From CAZEHS01 sp964424355 (lineage in GTDB: Bacteria; Bacillota; Clostridia; Peptostreptococcales; Acidaminobacteraceae), in the NCBI GenBank assembly GCA_964424355.1, contig CAYRIO010000001.1, positions 186,001 through 250,000 of the forward strand: a stretch of 64,000 nt of DNA. The letters are read 5' to 3'. The position numbers were made by a program, and so were the translations under genes. Shown here piece by piece: positions 52,047-60,600 of this stretch (within the stretch, counting starts at the first letter, position 1; each line of letters opens with the position of its first letter). A model generated the notes under the pieces. The model did no database searches. It worked only from the letters and a program-made list of their open reading frames with translations, and was not told where the DNA came from.

Positions 52047-52071
52047 AGTCCACCTCAGGTCTTACTATAGA

Positions 52072-52103
52072 TATTCGGAGAGCCCTTCGAACAGACTGGG
52101 GTC
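52072..52103 (-). promoter_or_regulatory. Candidate SigI-type autoregulatory promoter
   Basis: On the minus strand, GACCCCA (52103-52097) and CGAATA (52077-52072) resemble the -35 (ACCCC-rich) and -10 (CGAA-type) elements described for SigI promoters, 19 bp apart. They would place the transcript start about 20 bases before the sigI ATG. Confidence 0.4.
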
Positions 52104-52313
52104 GCCAGCCGAATCAGAGCATATATTTAGGATGGGGATGTATTGTTCCATTGATACCCCTCATTGAGGTGAACTGCTCGCGATTACACGTAAAAAATTT
52201 GAAACCCGATGAAAATCCATCCAAGCAAAATCTAATATACCACGATTTACGCATAAAATTTGTTTTTCCTAGCATAATCACTCATTGATGATGTCGGTGA
52301 GGAACATAAGTTG
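52104..52313. other. Intergenic region upstream of sigI
   Basis: No gene was recognised. Two imperfect direct repeats (near 52179-52200 and 52243-52263, both of the form CGATT-AC-AAAATTTG) are present, with no known function. Confidence 0.4.
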
Positions 52314-52362
52314 AAAAAAAAAATCCGTCCCTTATGCGGCAAGATCAAGGGGACGGATTTTT
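52314..52362 (-). terminator. Terminator of the HIT protein gene
   Basis: AAATCCGTCCC (52321-52331) pairs perfectly with GGGACGGATTT (52350-52360). The minus strand continues into a long T run (A run at 52314-52323 on the plus strand). Confidence 0.85.
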
Positions 52363-52364
52363 TA

Positions 52365-52790
52365 TTAAAGCCTGCCTTTGATTCTCTCTATCAGAATCTG
52401 GTATTCGGAATCCGCCAAAAGGATCTTTTCAGCCGGCATCATGTCGAATACCTGCCCCCACTGAGGGCCGTTTTCGTATTTGGGAACCAGGTGGAAGTGC
52501 AGATGGGTCACCTTGTCACCATAGGCGGCGTAGTTGATCTTATCCGGGGCGAAGGTGTCATTAAGCGCCTTGGCAGCCTTCGCCAGATCCTCGGTGAACA
52601 GTTTCTGACTGTCGCTGTCCAGCAGGAACAGCTCCTTGACATGATCGTTCAGAGCCACGATGCACCGCCCTTGATACGTCTGTTCTTTAAAAAGGTACAG
52701 GGTGGATACCTGAAGGGGAGCAATCGGGATCATGAGATCACTGAGACGTGAATCCTTGGCGCAGTAGAAGCAGGTGGGATCATAAGACAT
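52365..52790 (-). CDS. HIT-family nucleotide-binding protein
   Basis: A 141-aa histidine-triad protein, a family of nucleotide hydrolases/transferases. The triad is seen in THLHFHLVPKY (His-x-His-x-His), and CIVALNDHVKELF is the usual N-terminal region. A pair of cysteines (FYCAKD with TCFYC) at the start suggests a zinc site. It has its own promoter overlapping a LacI/PurR-like palindrome. The substrate is unknown. Confidence 0.9.
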   Translation of the reverse strand: MSYDPTCFYCAKDSRLSDLMIPIAPLQVSTLYLFKEQTYQGRCIVALNDHVKELFLLDSDSQKLFTEDLAKAAKALNDTFAPDKINYAAYGDKVTHLHFHLVPKYENGPQWGQVFDMMPAEKILLADSEYQILIERIKGRL

Positions 52791-52827
52791 TGAGTAAACC
52801 TCCTGTTGGATAAGCTGATTTTAATCC

Positions 52828-52867
52828 ACTTTACCATATACCAACGGAGGGACGCAAACGTTTGCGT
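52828..52867 (-). promoter_or_regulatory. HIT gene promoter overlapping a PurR/LacI-type palindrome
   Basis: The perfect 16-bp palindrome ACGCAAACGTTTGCGT (52852-52867) matches operators of the LacI/GalR family (PurR-like). Its left half doubles as a minus-strand -35 (TTGCGT), 18 bp from TAAAGT (52833-52828). Confidence 0.55.
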
Positions 52868-52892
52868 TGTGTTTTGTAGAAGTATCCAATCA

Positions 52893-54077
52893 TTAAAGCC
52901 GATTCACCAGAATCTCCCGCATCAGCTCTTTGCTGACATCAACCGGGTTGTTCTTTGCATCGGTCTGAACCACGATGGCGTCCAGATCGGTATCCATGAC
53001 GCCATAGGCACCAAGGGTGGGGATTTGCAGGATCTCGATCCAACTGGTGATACGCTCCAGCAGGAGGGTACAGGCGTTATCAGTATCTTGCGGGTTGCAG
53101 CCTGTCAGAATGGCGCTGATCAGGGCATATTTGTTCAAAGCCAGTTCCCCGGCAGAACCTGCAGCCTTCAGCAGCTTCAGATTTACACGGAGGACTTCGC
53201 CCTGAAGGGTGCCGCAGACCATGCCATGGGGGATGCCGTAAAGACCCCCTATGGGGGAGGCGAAGCCATGGACCAGTCCCAGACCGGCGTTAGCCAGAAC
53301 AATGCCGGAAAGATACGCGCCATAAGCCAGGTTGCCTCGGTGGCCAACATCGTCCCCTTGAAGGGTGCAGGCAGGAAGCAGACTGCCGCCGATGGCACGG
53401 ATGCCGTCCAGGGCAAGGGCATCTGTCAGCGGTGTCGCCTTGGTGGAAACATACCCTTCCATAAGCTGCGTCAGTGCATCGAGACCCGCAGCGGCCGTTA
53501 TGGCTGGGGGGCATGTCAGTGCCAGGGTGGGGTCTAGAATCGCGATGTCCGGCACGAAATTTTCATGGCGCAGGGAGCGTTTGTATCCCCGGGGGCCCAC
53601 TTGGCTGAGTACGGCATTGGCAGTGGATTCGCTGCCGGTGCCGGCGGTGGTGGGGATGGCGATGAAGGGAATCTTGTAGCCTGGATGGGTATCTGTGCCG
53701 ACCCCTTCCAGGTAACGGGTGACCGTATCCTTGACGGGCAGCATGGCGGACAGGGCCTTGCCGGTATCCAGGGCACTTCCGCCGCCGATGGCAATGATTG
53801 CGCCGATATACTGGTCCCTGAATTTAACACAAAGGGCGTCGATCTGTTCCGGGGAGGGTTCTCCGGAAACCGCCGCTTCATGAACCGTCCGGTGGCTGTC
53901 GCTCAGGGCCACTTTCAGCCGGGCGTATTTTTCTGAACCGCAAAAGGAGGCACTGCCTGTAACCAACAGGATGGCCTGTGCCTGACGGACCAGGGGCAGC
54001 TTGGGCAGATTCATCAGCGTGTCCGGGCCAAAGATCAATTGGGGCATGCGAAGATGTCGGAAGGGTTTTATCACCAT
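52893..54077 (-). CDS. Iron-containing alcohol dehydrogenase, DALTQ subtype
   Basis: A ~394-aa group III dehydrogenase with AIGGGSALDTGKA (nucleotide loop), TTAGTGSESTANAV and the second metal block HGFASPIGGLYGIPHGMVCG. The first metal block reads LDALTQLMEGYVS, with Gln where most relatives have His; this occurs in one subfamily, so activity is probable. ATG 54077 overlaps the stop of the monooxygenase gene (ATGGTGA). It probably belongs to the pflB-pflA operon and could reduce acetaldehyde or a similar aldehyde; the substrate is unknown. Confidence 0.88.
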   Translation of the reverse strand: MVIKPFRHLRMPQLIFGPDTLMNLPKLPLVRQAQAILLVTGSASFCGSEKYARLKVALSDSHRTVHEAAVSGEPSPEQIDALCVKFRDQYIGAIIAIGGGSALDTGKALSAMLPVKDTVTRYLEGVGTDTHPGYKIPFIAIPTTAGTGSESTANAVLSQVGPRGYKRSLRHENFVPDIAILDPTLALTCPPAITAAAGLDALTQLMEGYVSTKATPLTDALALDGIRAIGGSLLPACTLQGDDVGHRGNLAYGAYLSGIVLANAGLGLVHGFASPIGGLYGIPHGMVCGTLQGEVLRVNLKLLKAAGSAGELALNKYALISAILTGCNPQDTDNACTLLLERITSWIEILQIPTLGAYGVMDTDLDAIVVQTDAKNNPVDVSKELMREILVNRL

Positions 54078-54379
54078 TTGCTTTTCTCCAAGGGGGCTAA
54101 GGCGCGATGTGCTGTGCCGGTTCTGGGAGATGCCATCCAGTTTGCAACGGTATCCCGCCATTTCAGATAGTGGGGTGTATCCTTATGAGCAGTGGCCTGC
54201 TGCGGGGTTTCATAGGCTTCATAGAACGTGAACCGGGCAGGGTCATCAACGGTTTGAAGGATGTCGAACCGCAGATTTCCAGGCTCCTGAACGGAGCAGC
54301 GGTGATTTTCCAGGCTGGCGTCAATGAAATCAGCCAGGTATTCTTCTTTGATATGAATCGACACGGTGGTCACGTACAT
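54071..54379 (-). CDS. Antibiotic-biosynthesis monooxygenase (ABM) domain protein
   Basis: A 102-aa dimeric alpha-beta barrel protein: YVTTVSIHIKEEYLADFIDA, GNLRFDILQTVDDPARFTFY, EAYETPQQATAHKDTPHYLKW is the typical C-terminal half. Similar to LsrG/YgiN-type proteins that act on small carbonyl compounds or quinones. The start follows GAAGGAGGGTCCGCC. It overlaps the dehydrogenase start, which suggests they act together. Confidence 0.86.
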   Translation of the reverse strand: MYVTTVSIHIKEEYLADFIDASLENHRCSVQEPGNLRFDILQTVDDPARFTFYEAYETPQQATAHKDTPHYLKWRDTVANWMASPRTGTAHRALAPLEKSKW

Positions 54380-54412
54380 GGCGGACCCTCCTTCTGGGGA
54401 TTGATACTGATA

Positions 54413-55078
54413 TTATACCACAAGGGAGGGGGTCTCCAGCGGATAGGGGATTCCCAGGGCCCGGTATTTCTCGAGCCCTAAGGCATGGTAGGGCAACAGT
54501 TCCAGCCGGTCGACCCGCGGAAATCTTCCTGCTGCCCGGCGGATGCTCTCCAGATGGGTCGGTGTGTCGTTGAGGCCCGGCACCACCACATGGCGGATCC
54601 AGATACGGGAGGCACTGCTGCGCAGGGCTTCGTGAAATTCAGTTACCTGGCTGTAATTGGCACCGGTGATCCGGTGGAACCCTTGCGCCTCCGGGGCCTT
54701 CAAATCCAGTAGGACCAGATCGGTGACTTGAAGCAATTCCTCATAGGCACCGATCCCGGCACCGCTGGTGTCCAATGTGGTATGAAGGCCTGCCGCTTTG
54801 CAGAGCCCGAAGAATTCTGTCAGGAAGGCGGACTGCAGCAGCGGTTCCCCGCCGGTGCAGGTGATGCCGCCGCCGGAGCGGGAGAAGTAGGTCTTGTAGC
54901 GGAGGGCCTGTTTCAGCAGGGCCTCCGGAGACATCTCCATCCCTTCCGATGGATTCCATGTATCCGGGTTATGGCAGTAGATACAGCGCAGGGGGCAACC
55001 CTGCAGGAACACGGTGAAGCGGATGCCGGGCCCTTCATGGAGTCCCAGGGTTTCAATGGAATGGATGCGCCCGTTCAT
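54413..55078 (-). CDS. pflA: Pyruvate formate-lyase activating enzyme
   Basis: A radical-SAM enzyme (221 aa) that makes the glycyl radical of Pfl. The cluster motif is GCPLRCIYCHNPDTW (C-x3-C-x2-C), followed by GGGITCTGGEPLLQ and GLHTTLDTSG, all typical of PflA. It starts nine bases after the pflB stop, the standard arrangement. Confidence 0.96.
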   Translation of the reverse strand: MNGRIHSIETLGLHEGPGIRFTVFLQGCPLRCIYCHNPDTWNPSEGMEMSPEALLKQALRYKTYFSRSGGGITCTGGEPLLQSAFLTEFFGLCKAAGLHTTLDTSGAGIGAYEELLQVTDLVLLDLKAPEAQGFHRITGANYSQVTEFHEALRSSASRIWIRHVVVPGLNDTPTHLESIRRAAGRFPRVDRLELLPYHALGLEKYRALGIPYPLETPSLVV

Positions 55079-55087
55079 TGCGGATGC

Positions 55088-57310
55088 CTACATCGTGCTG
55101 TGGAACGTGCGTTTCAGCACTTCTTGCTGCTGAACCCGGGTAAGGCGGTTGAAATGCACCGCATAGCCTGAAACACGGATGGTGAGGTTCGGATACCGCT
55201 CGGGATGCGCCATGGCCTCCTCAAGCAATTCCCGATTCAGCACATTGACATTCAGGTGGTGGCCTCCCTGATCAAAGTAGCCGTCCAGGATGGCGGTGAG
55301 GTTATTTACCCGCTGGTGGTGTTCTTTCCCCAGAGCCTGGGGCACGATGGAAAAGGTGTTGGAGATCCCATCCTCGCAGATTTCACGGTAGGGCAGCTTG
55401 GCAACGGAGTTGAGGGAAGCCAGGGCCCCCTGAAGCTCCCGGCCGTGCATGGGATTGGCACCTGGGGCGAAGGCCTCACCGGCGGGGCGTCCATCCGGAG
55501 TGGCTCCGGTCTTTTTTCCATACACCAGGTTGGAGGTGATGGTCAGGGCGGAAAGGGTGTGCCGTGCTTCCCGATAGGCGGGATTCTTCTTCAGCTCATG
55601 GCTGAATTTTTCCAGCACGGCCACGGCCAGATCATCAGCCCGATCATCATCGTTGCCGTAGCGGGGAAAATCCCCCAGGGTTTCAAAACCCACCGTGATG
55701 CCGTTTTCCCGGATCGGCGTCACCCGGGCGTAGCGGATGGCACTCAGGGAGTCGGCCACGATGGAAAGGCCAGCCACACCAAAGGCCATCAGCCGTTCCA
55801 CCTGAGTATCGTGGAGAGCCATCAAGCTGGCTTCATAGGCATAGCGGTCATGCATTGTGTGAATGATGTTCAGGGTATCCACATACAGGGTAGCCACCTT
55901 TTCAATCACCTTGCAGAACCGGGTCCAGACGGTATCAAAATCCAGCACGGAATCAGTGAGGTGCAGTATGCCCTTGATGACCTGCACGCCATTCTTTTCA
56001 TCCACGCCGCCGTTGAGGGCGTAAAGCAAGGCTTTTGCCAGATTGCACCGGGCTCCGAAGAACTGCATCTGTCGCCCCAGCGTCATGGCGGACACACAGC
56101 AGGCAATGGCGTAATCATCCCCATACACCGGCCGCATCAGCTCATCGCTCTCATATTGCAGGGAGTCCGTGGTAATGGAGAGGTGGGTGCAGTAGCTTTT
56201 AAAGGGCTCCGGCAGCCGGGGGGACCACAGCACGGTCATATTGGGTTCCGGGCCGGGGCCCAGGGTATCAAGGGTATGCAGGAACCGGAAGGTGGTCCGT
56301 GTCACCAGGGTCCGGCCATCGGAGCCGAGCCCCCCCAGCGCTTCCGTGATCCAATTGGGGTCCCCGGCGAAGAGCTGATTGTATTCCGGAGTACGGAGAT
56401 GCCGCACGAGCCGCAGCTTGATTACCAGCTGATCAATCAATTCCTGGGCCTGTGCTTCATCCAGCAGCCCCCCGTGGATGTCCCGCTCCAGATAGATGTC
56501 CAGGAAGGTGCAGACGCGGCCCAGACTCATGGCAGCTCCGTTGTTTTCCCGAACGCCGGAAAGGTACGCGAAATACACGGCCTGCACCGCTTCCAGGGCG
56601 GTTCGGGCGGGGCCGGAAATGTCGTGGCCATAGCTGGCTGCCAGGGTGCGCATATCCTCCAGGGCTTTAATCTGATCACTGATCTCCTCCCGCTCCAAGG
56701 CCAGGGCTCCGGTCATGGGATGGGTATAGTGCGAGGTGTCCCGTTTCTTATCTTCAATCAGCCTGTCAATGCCGTACAGTGCAACCCGGCGGTAGTCACC
56801 GATGATGCGGCCCCGGCCGTAGGCATCCGGAAGCCCCGTCAGCAGCCCCGCACTGCGGGCCCTGCGCATGCTGTCGGTATAGGCGCTGAAAACCGCCTGA
56901 TTGTGGGTTTTGCGGTACGTGAAGATTTCTTCCACAAAGCCTGGCATTTCGTAGCCATAGGCTGTGCAGGCGGATTTCACCATGCCCAGGCCGCCAAAAG
57001 GATTCAGGATCCGTTTCAGGGGACTGTCTGTCTGAAGGCCTACGATCACCTCGTTATCCCGGTCGATATAGCCTGGCGGGAAGCTGGTGATACCGGAGAT
57101 CCGCTGGAGGTCGATATCCAGAATCCCCTTTTCCAGCTCTTCTGCCTGCAGTTTCATACAGTGATTCCAGACCTTGCGGGTTTTCTCGGAGGCACCGGTC
57201 AGGAATTCCGGTCCCCCTTCGTAGGGGGTATAATTTTTCTGGATAAAGGACCGCACATCAATCCGCTGCGCCCAAGCTCCGGTTTTAAAATCCTTCCATG
57301 CTTCATTCAT
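55088..57310 (-). CDS. pflB: Formate C-acetyltransferase (pyruvate formate-lyase)
   Basis: It converts pyruvate and CoA to acetyl-CoA and formate by a glycyl radical. It is 740 aa, the normal length. The active-site cysteine pair is in DYAIACCVSAM (~420) and the glycyl-radical loop is RVSGYAVHFNRLT near the C terminus. GGGAGGATGACGTT precedes the ATG. It supplies acetyl-CoA from the pyruvate made by the glutamate pathway and is preceded by a ZTP riboswitch. Confidence 0.97.
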   Translation of the reverse strand: MNEAWKDFKTGAWAQRIDVRSFIQKNYTPYEGGPEFLTGASEKTRKVWNHCMKLQAEELEKGILDIDLQRISGITSFPPGYIDRDNEVIVGLQTDSPLKRILNPFGGLGMVKSACTAYGYEMPGFVEEIFTYRKTHNQAVFSAYTDSMRRARSAGLLTGLPDAYGRGRIIGDYRRVALYGIDRLIEDKKRDTSHYTHPMTGALALEREEISDQIKALEDMRTLAASYGHDISGPARTALEAVQAVYFAYLSGVRENNGAAMSLGRVCTFLDIYLERDIHGGLLDEAQAQELIDQLVIKLRLVRHLRTPEYNQLFAGDPNWITEALGGLGSDGRTLVTRTTFRFLHTLDTLGPGPEPNMTVLWSPRLPEPFKSYCTHLSITTDSLQYESDELMRPVYGDDYAIACCVSAMTLGRQMQFFGARCNLAKALLYALNGGVDEKNGVQVIKGILHLTDSVLDFDTVWTRFCKVIEKVATLYVDTLNIIHTMHDRYAYEASLMALHDTQVERLMAFGVAGLSIVADSLSAIRYARVTPIRENGITVGFETLGDFPRYGNDDDRADDLAVAVLEKFSHELKKNPAYREARHTLSALTITSNLVYGKKTGATPDGRPAGEAFAPGANPMHGRELQGALASLNSVAKLPYREICEDGISNTFSIVPQALGKEHHQRVNNLTAILDGYFDQGGHHLNVNVLNRELLEEAMAHPERYPNLTIRVSGYAVHFNRLTRVQQQEVLKRTFHSTM

Positions 57311-57357
57311 AACGTCATCCTCCCGGTTGTGAATCAGACCTCGAGCGATTCAGCAAA

Positions 57358-57452
57358 AAATGAAAAACCGCCTGGGTCTGCGCCCAGGCGGTCGGCATTG
57401 GTTCGATCACACTCCGTGTGGTTTGTTCCACTTCCGCCAGTTATGTGATCGT
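57358..57452 (-). ncRNA. ZTP (pfl motif) riboswitch with overlapping intrinsic terminator
   Basis: Read on the minus strand, an 8-bp P1 (CGATCACA/TGTGATCG, 57451-57444 and 57411-57404) encloses CTGGCGGAAGTGGA (57440-57427) and ACCACACGG. The downstream half follows with CCGACCGCCTGGGC (~57395-57382). These are the conserved elements of the pfl motif, the ZTP-binding RNA. The CCGCCTGGG strand is also the left half of a 10-bp terminator stem (57392-57383 with 57376-57367) followed by TTTT. Ligand binding would block the terminator and permit pflB expression; the motif is known to precede pfl and folate/purine genes. Confidence 0.93.
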
Positions 57453-57474
57453 TTGGTTCGTAGGTTGTATCCTC

Positions 57475-57503
57475 AGGGTAAATGAATGCGAATGAAATGT
57501 CAA
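57475..57503 (-). promoter_or_regulatory. Promoter of the pfl riboswitch and operon
   Basis: A perfect TTGACA -35 (57503-57498) lies 17 bp from a weak -10, TACCCT (57480-57475), just upstream of the riboswitch P1. Confidence 0.5.
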
Positions 57504-57631
57504 TATATATGATTAATGTTCGTTGTTTTGATGTGATTCTTATTTCTTCACCGGACCTTCACTCTTTTTTAAGTTTCGTCTGTCATAATTAGGTGTATCA
57601 ATGATACGGAATGTTATTAGCGGAGGCGCAT

Positions 57632-60600
57632 ATGAAACTTAAACAGTTTTTTTCAAAGCTCACCATATTTCATAGAATGGTTTTTTCTTATACCGTGGTT
57701 GCACTGGTGGTTTTTTATCTGTGCGGCTTCTTTTTGTGGGGGGTATATAAGCAGGCGTCCCTTGCCACGAATTTGTATGAGAAATCCTTTGTGACCACCA
57801 ACAACCTCCTGGAGGCCCGGTATCAGGTGAACCAGATCCAAATGGACCTGAAGGATCTGATCATGGAGGAAAATGCGGAAAAGCGGACCGCCATGGCCAA
57901 GCAGCTGACTGTCAAGACCAATGAGATGGTGACGCTTTTGAATGAAGCGAACGTATCCTTTCAGAATGCGACGCTGGTGGATCCAACGCAGCTGAAGAAT
58001 CATGACGCCATGCTGATTACGCCGCAGAGTGTGCAGAGTGAGTCCATACAAACGGCTCTGGACAGCTGGCTGGCAGAAATCAACTGGACAGTGGAGCAGG
58101 TGGGTTCTGGGAAGAAACAGGATGCCTGGAAGAAAAATGTAAGTTCTGAAAGTGCCGCAACGAACCTGATCACACAGTTGAATGTCTCCATCGAAGGGGC
58201 GCAGGGGTTTGCCAATCGTGCTTACACGGAAGCGAAGGCTTCTGCACTGGCAACGGTTCGCGAGGTGGCGATCAATTTCGGTCTGGCAATGGTGCTCCTC
58301 CTGATTTCCAGCTATGGGGTGTCCCGATCGATTACCAGACCCCTCCGGTCCCTGCGGGACAGCATCGACCATATCGCTCAGGGCAATCTGGACGGAGATA
58401 TCCCTTATCAGAACCAGTCAAATGAAATCGGACAGATCGCCACTTCGGTTGGTGTCCTTCAGCAGTCTGCCATTAAAGACATGGAGAACCAATGGGTGAA
58501 GGCGTCCGTGAATGAAATCAGCAGTGCTCTGCAGCAGACCGCAACAATTGCCGGATTTTCTGAGCTGCTGCTCATCTCCCTCAGCCAATCGGTGGGGATG
58601 GTTCGGGGCGCCGTGTATCTGTTGGATCATGATACCCTGCAATTGGAGCCAGTGACGGGGTATGGTGTTTCCAAGGATGATGGTGCGTATCGTTCATATG
58701 AGATGGGTGAAGGGTTGGTCGGGCAATGTGCCAAAGAATGTAGGTCCCTTGCGCTGGAAATTTTCCCCGAAGACTGGACACCCATTGCCACGGGGCTGTG
58801 TCCGGTAAATCCGGGCAGTATTTCCCTGTATCCCATCGATCTTAACGGGGTGGTCCATGGTGTCCTGGTAATGGAAAAAATGAAGCCCTTGGAACGGGTT
58901 CACTTAGCTTTGATGGAAGAACTGATGCAGGTGGCAGGCATCATCATGGAGCTGATCGAGCGGATGAACCACACCCAGCTGCTGCTGGAGCGAACCCAGG
59001 CGCAGGCCAATCAAATGGAGGAACAGGCAGAAGAGCTGAGGGCGCAAAAGAGTTCCCTGGAGGATTTCAATGCCCGGCTGCGTCACCAGTCCCAGGAGTT
59101 GGTGGCCCGTTCCGAAGAGTTGGAAATCGCCCGAAATCGGGCAGAAGAAGCCACACAGGCCAAGTCTATGTTCCTGGCCAACATGAGCCATGAAATCCGA
59201 ACCCCCATGAATGCCATCATCGGGCTGACTCATCTGGTGCTCCGCACCCCTATGGATTTCAAGCAGCGGGACTATCTCAGCAAAATCCAGAACGCTTCCG
59301 TATCTCTGCTGGGGATCATCAACGATATCCTGGATTTTTCAAAAATTGAAGCCGGTCGCCTGGATCTGGAGCGGATTTCGTTCAGGATGGACAGCATGCT
59401 GGAGAATGTGGCGGGAGTCATCAGTCAGAAGGCCGGTGAGAAGGGGCTTGAATTCCTGTTCGATGTGGACCCGAATATTCCGGAATCCCTGGTGGGAGAT
59501 CCGTTGAGACTGGCACAGATCCTCACCAATCTGACCAGCAATGCCGTTAAATTCACCGAGCGCGGCGAAATCATCGTGAAGGCCCGGTTGATGGAAAGAC
59601 AGGGGCAGAAGGTAAAGCTGGAATTTACCGTGAAGGACACCGGCATCGGCATGTCGAAGGATCAACTGATCAAACTGTTCAGCGCGTTTACCCAGGCTGA
59701 TGGTTCCACTACCCGGCGGTACGGCGGTACCGGATTGGGGCTGACGATTTCCAAGCGGCTGGTTGAGATGATGGGCGGACAGATTTGGGTGGAAAGCATG
59801 CCGGAGGAAGGCAGCCTGTTTGGCTTCTACGCCTGGTTGGATCAGGAAGAAGCGGAGCTGATAAACACCTCAGAACCCCGAATCGGGTTGAAGGGACTCC
59901 ACGCGCTGGTGGTGGATGATAATGCCAGCGCCCTGGAAATCATGCAGGATATGCTGCGGAATCTGGGCATGTCGGTTACGGCAGTCGTCAGCGGAGAAGC
60001 GGCAATTGAAGCGGTCCTTTCCCCGGAGAGGGGCGAGCCCTATGATCTGGTTTTCATGGACTGGATCATGGACGGCATGGATGGCCTGGAAGCCACCCGG
60101 CGTATAAAAACGACGGCTGGGATCAAACAGCCCAAAGTAGTCATGGTAACAGCCTTTGGCAATGAAGAGGTTCGGAGCGGCGCAGAGACGGTGGGAATCG
60201 AAGGGGTCCTGATGAAGCCGGTCAGCACGTCGAATCTGGTGGATACAGTGACCTCCCTGTTCTCCGGAAATCAACCCCGTCTATCCACGGAGGGGGCCCC
60301 CACTGCCGTTCCAGATCTTTCAGGGATCCGCATCCTGCTGGCAGAGGATAATGCCATCAATCAGCAAATCGCCACAGAGCTTCTGAGCGATGCGCATGCA
60401 ATTGTAACCGCTGTGACCAATGGTCAGGAGGCTTTGGACTGGTTGGAGCAGGAAGGGGCTGAGGCTGTGGATATCATTCTGATGGATATCCAGATGCCTG
60501 TGATGGATGGTCTGGAAGCCGTCAGACAAATCCGGTTCCGGGAAGTATGGAAAGACCTGCCCGTGATTGCCATGACGGCCCATGCTCTGGACGAAGAGCG

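Noticed and set aside
52179..52263. CRISPR-like direct repeats
   Set aside because: Only two imperfect copies with no array structure.
55205..57448. A 747-codon open frame on the plus strand opposite pflB, and similar long frames opposite citF (47005-48612), glmE (41354-42934) and citC/citX (48613-50130)
   Set aside because: Composition (Gly/His/Gln/Val-rich, no domains), lack of ribosome sites and perfect overlap with well-supported genes show they are antisense shadows of codon bias.
57595..57607. Palindrome GTATCAATGATAC before the large hybrid kinase
   Set aside because: Short, AT-rich and expected by chance; no regulator gene nearby.
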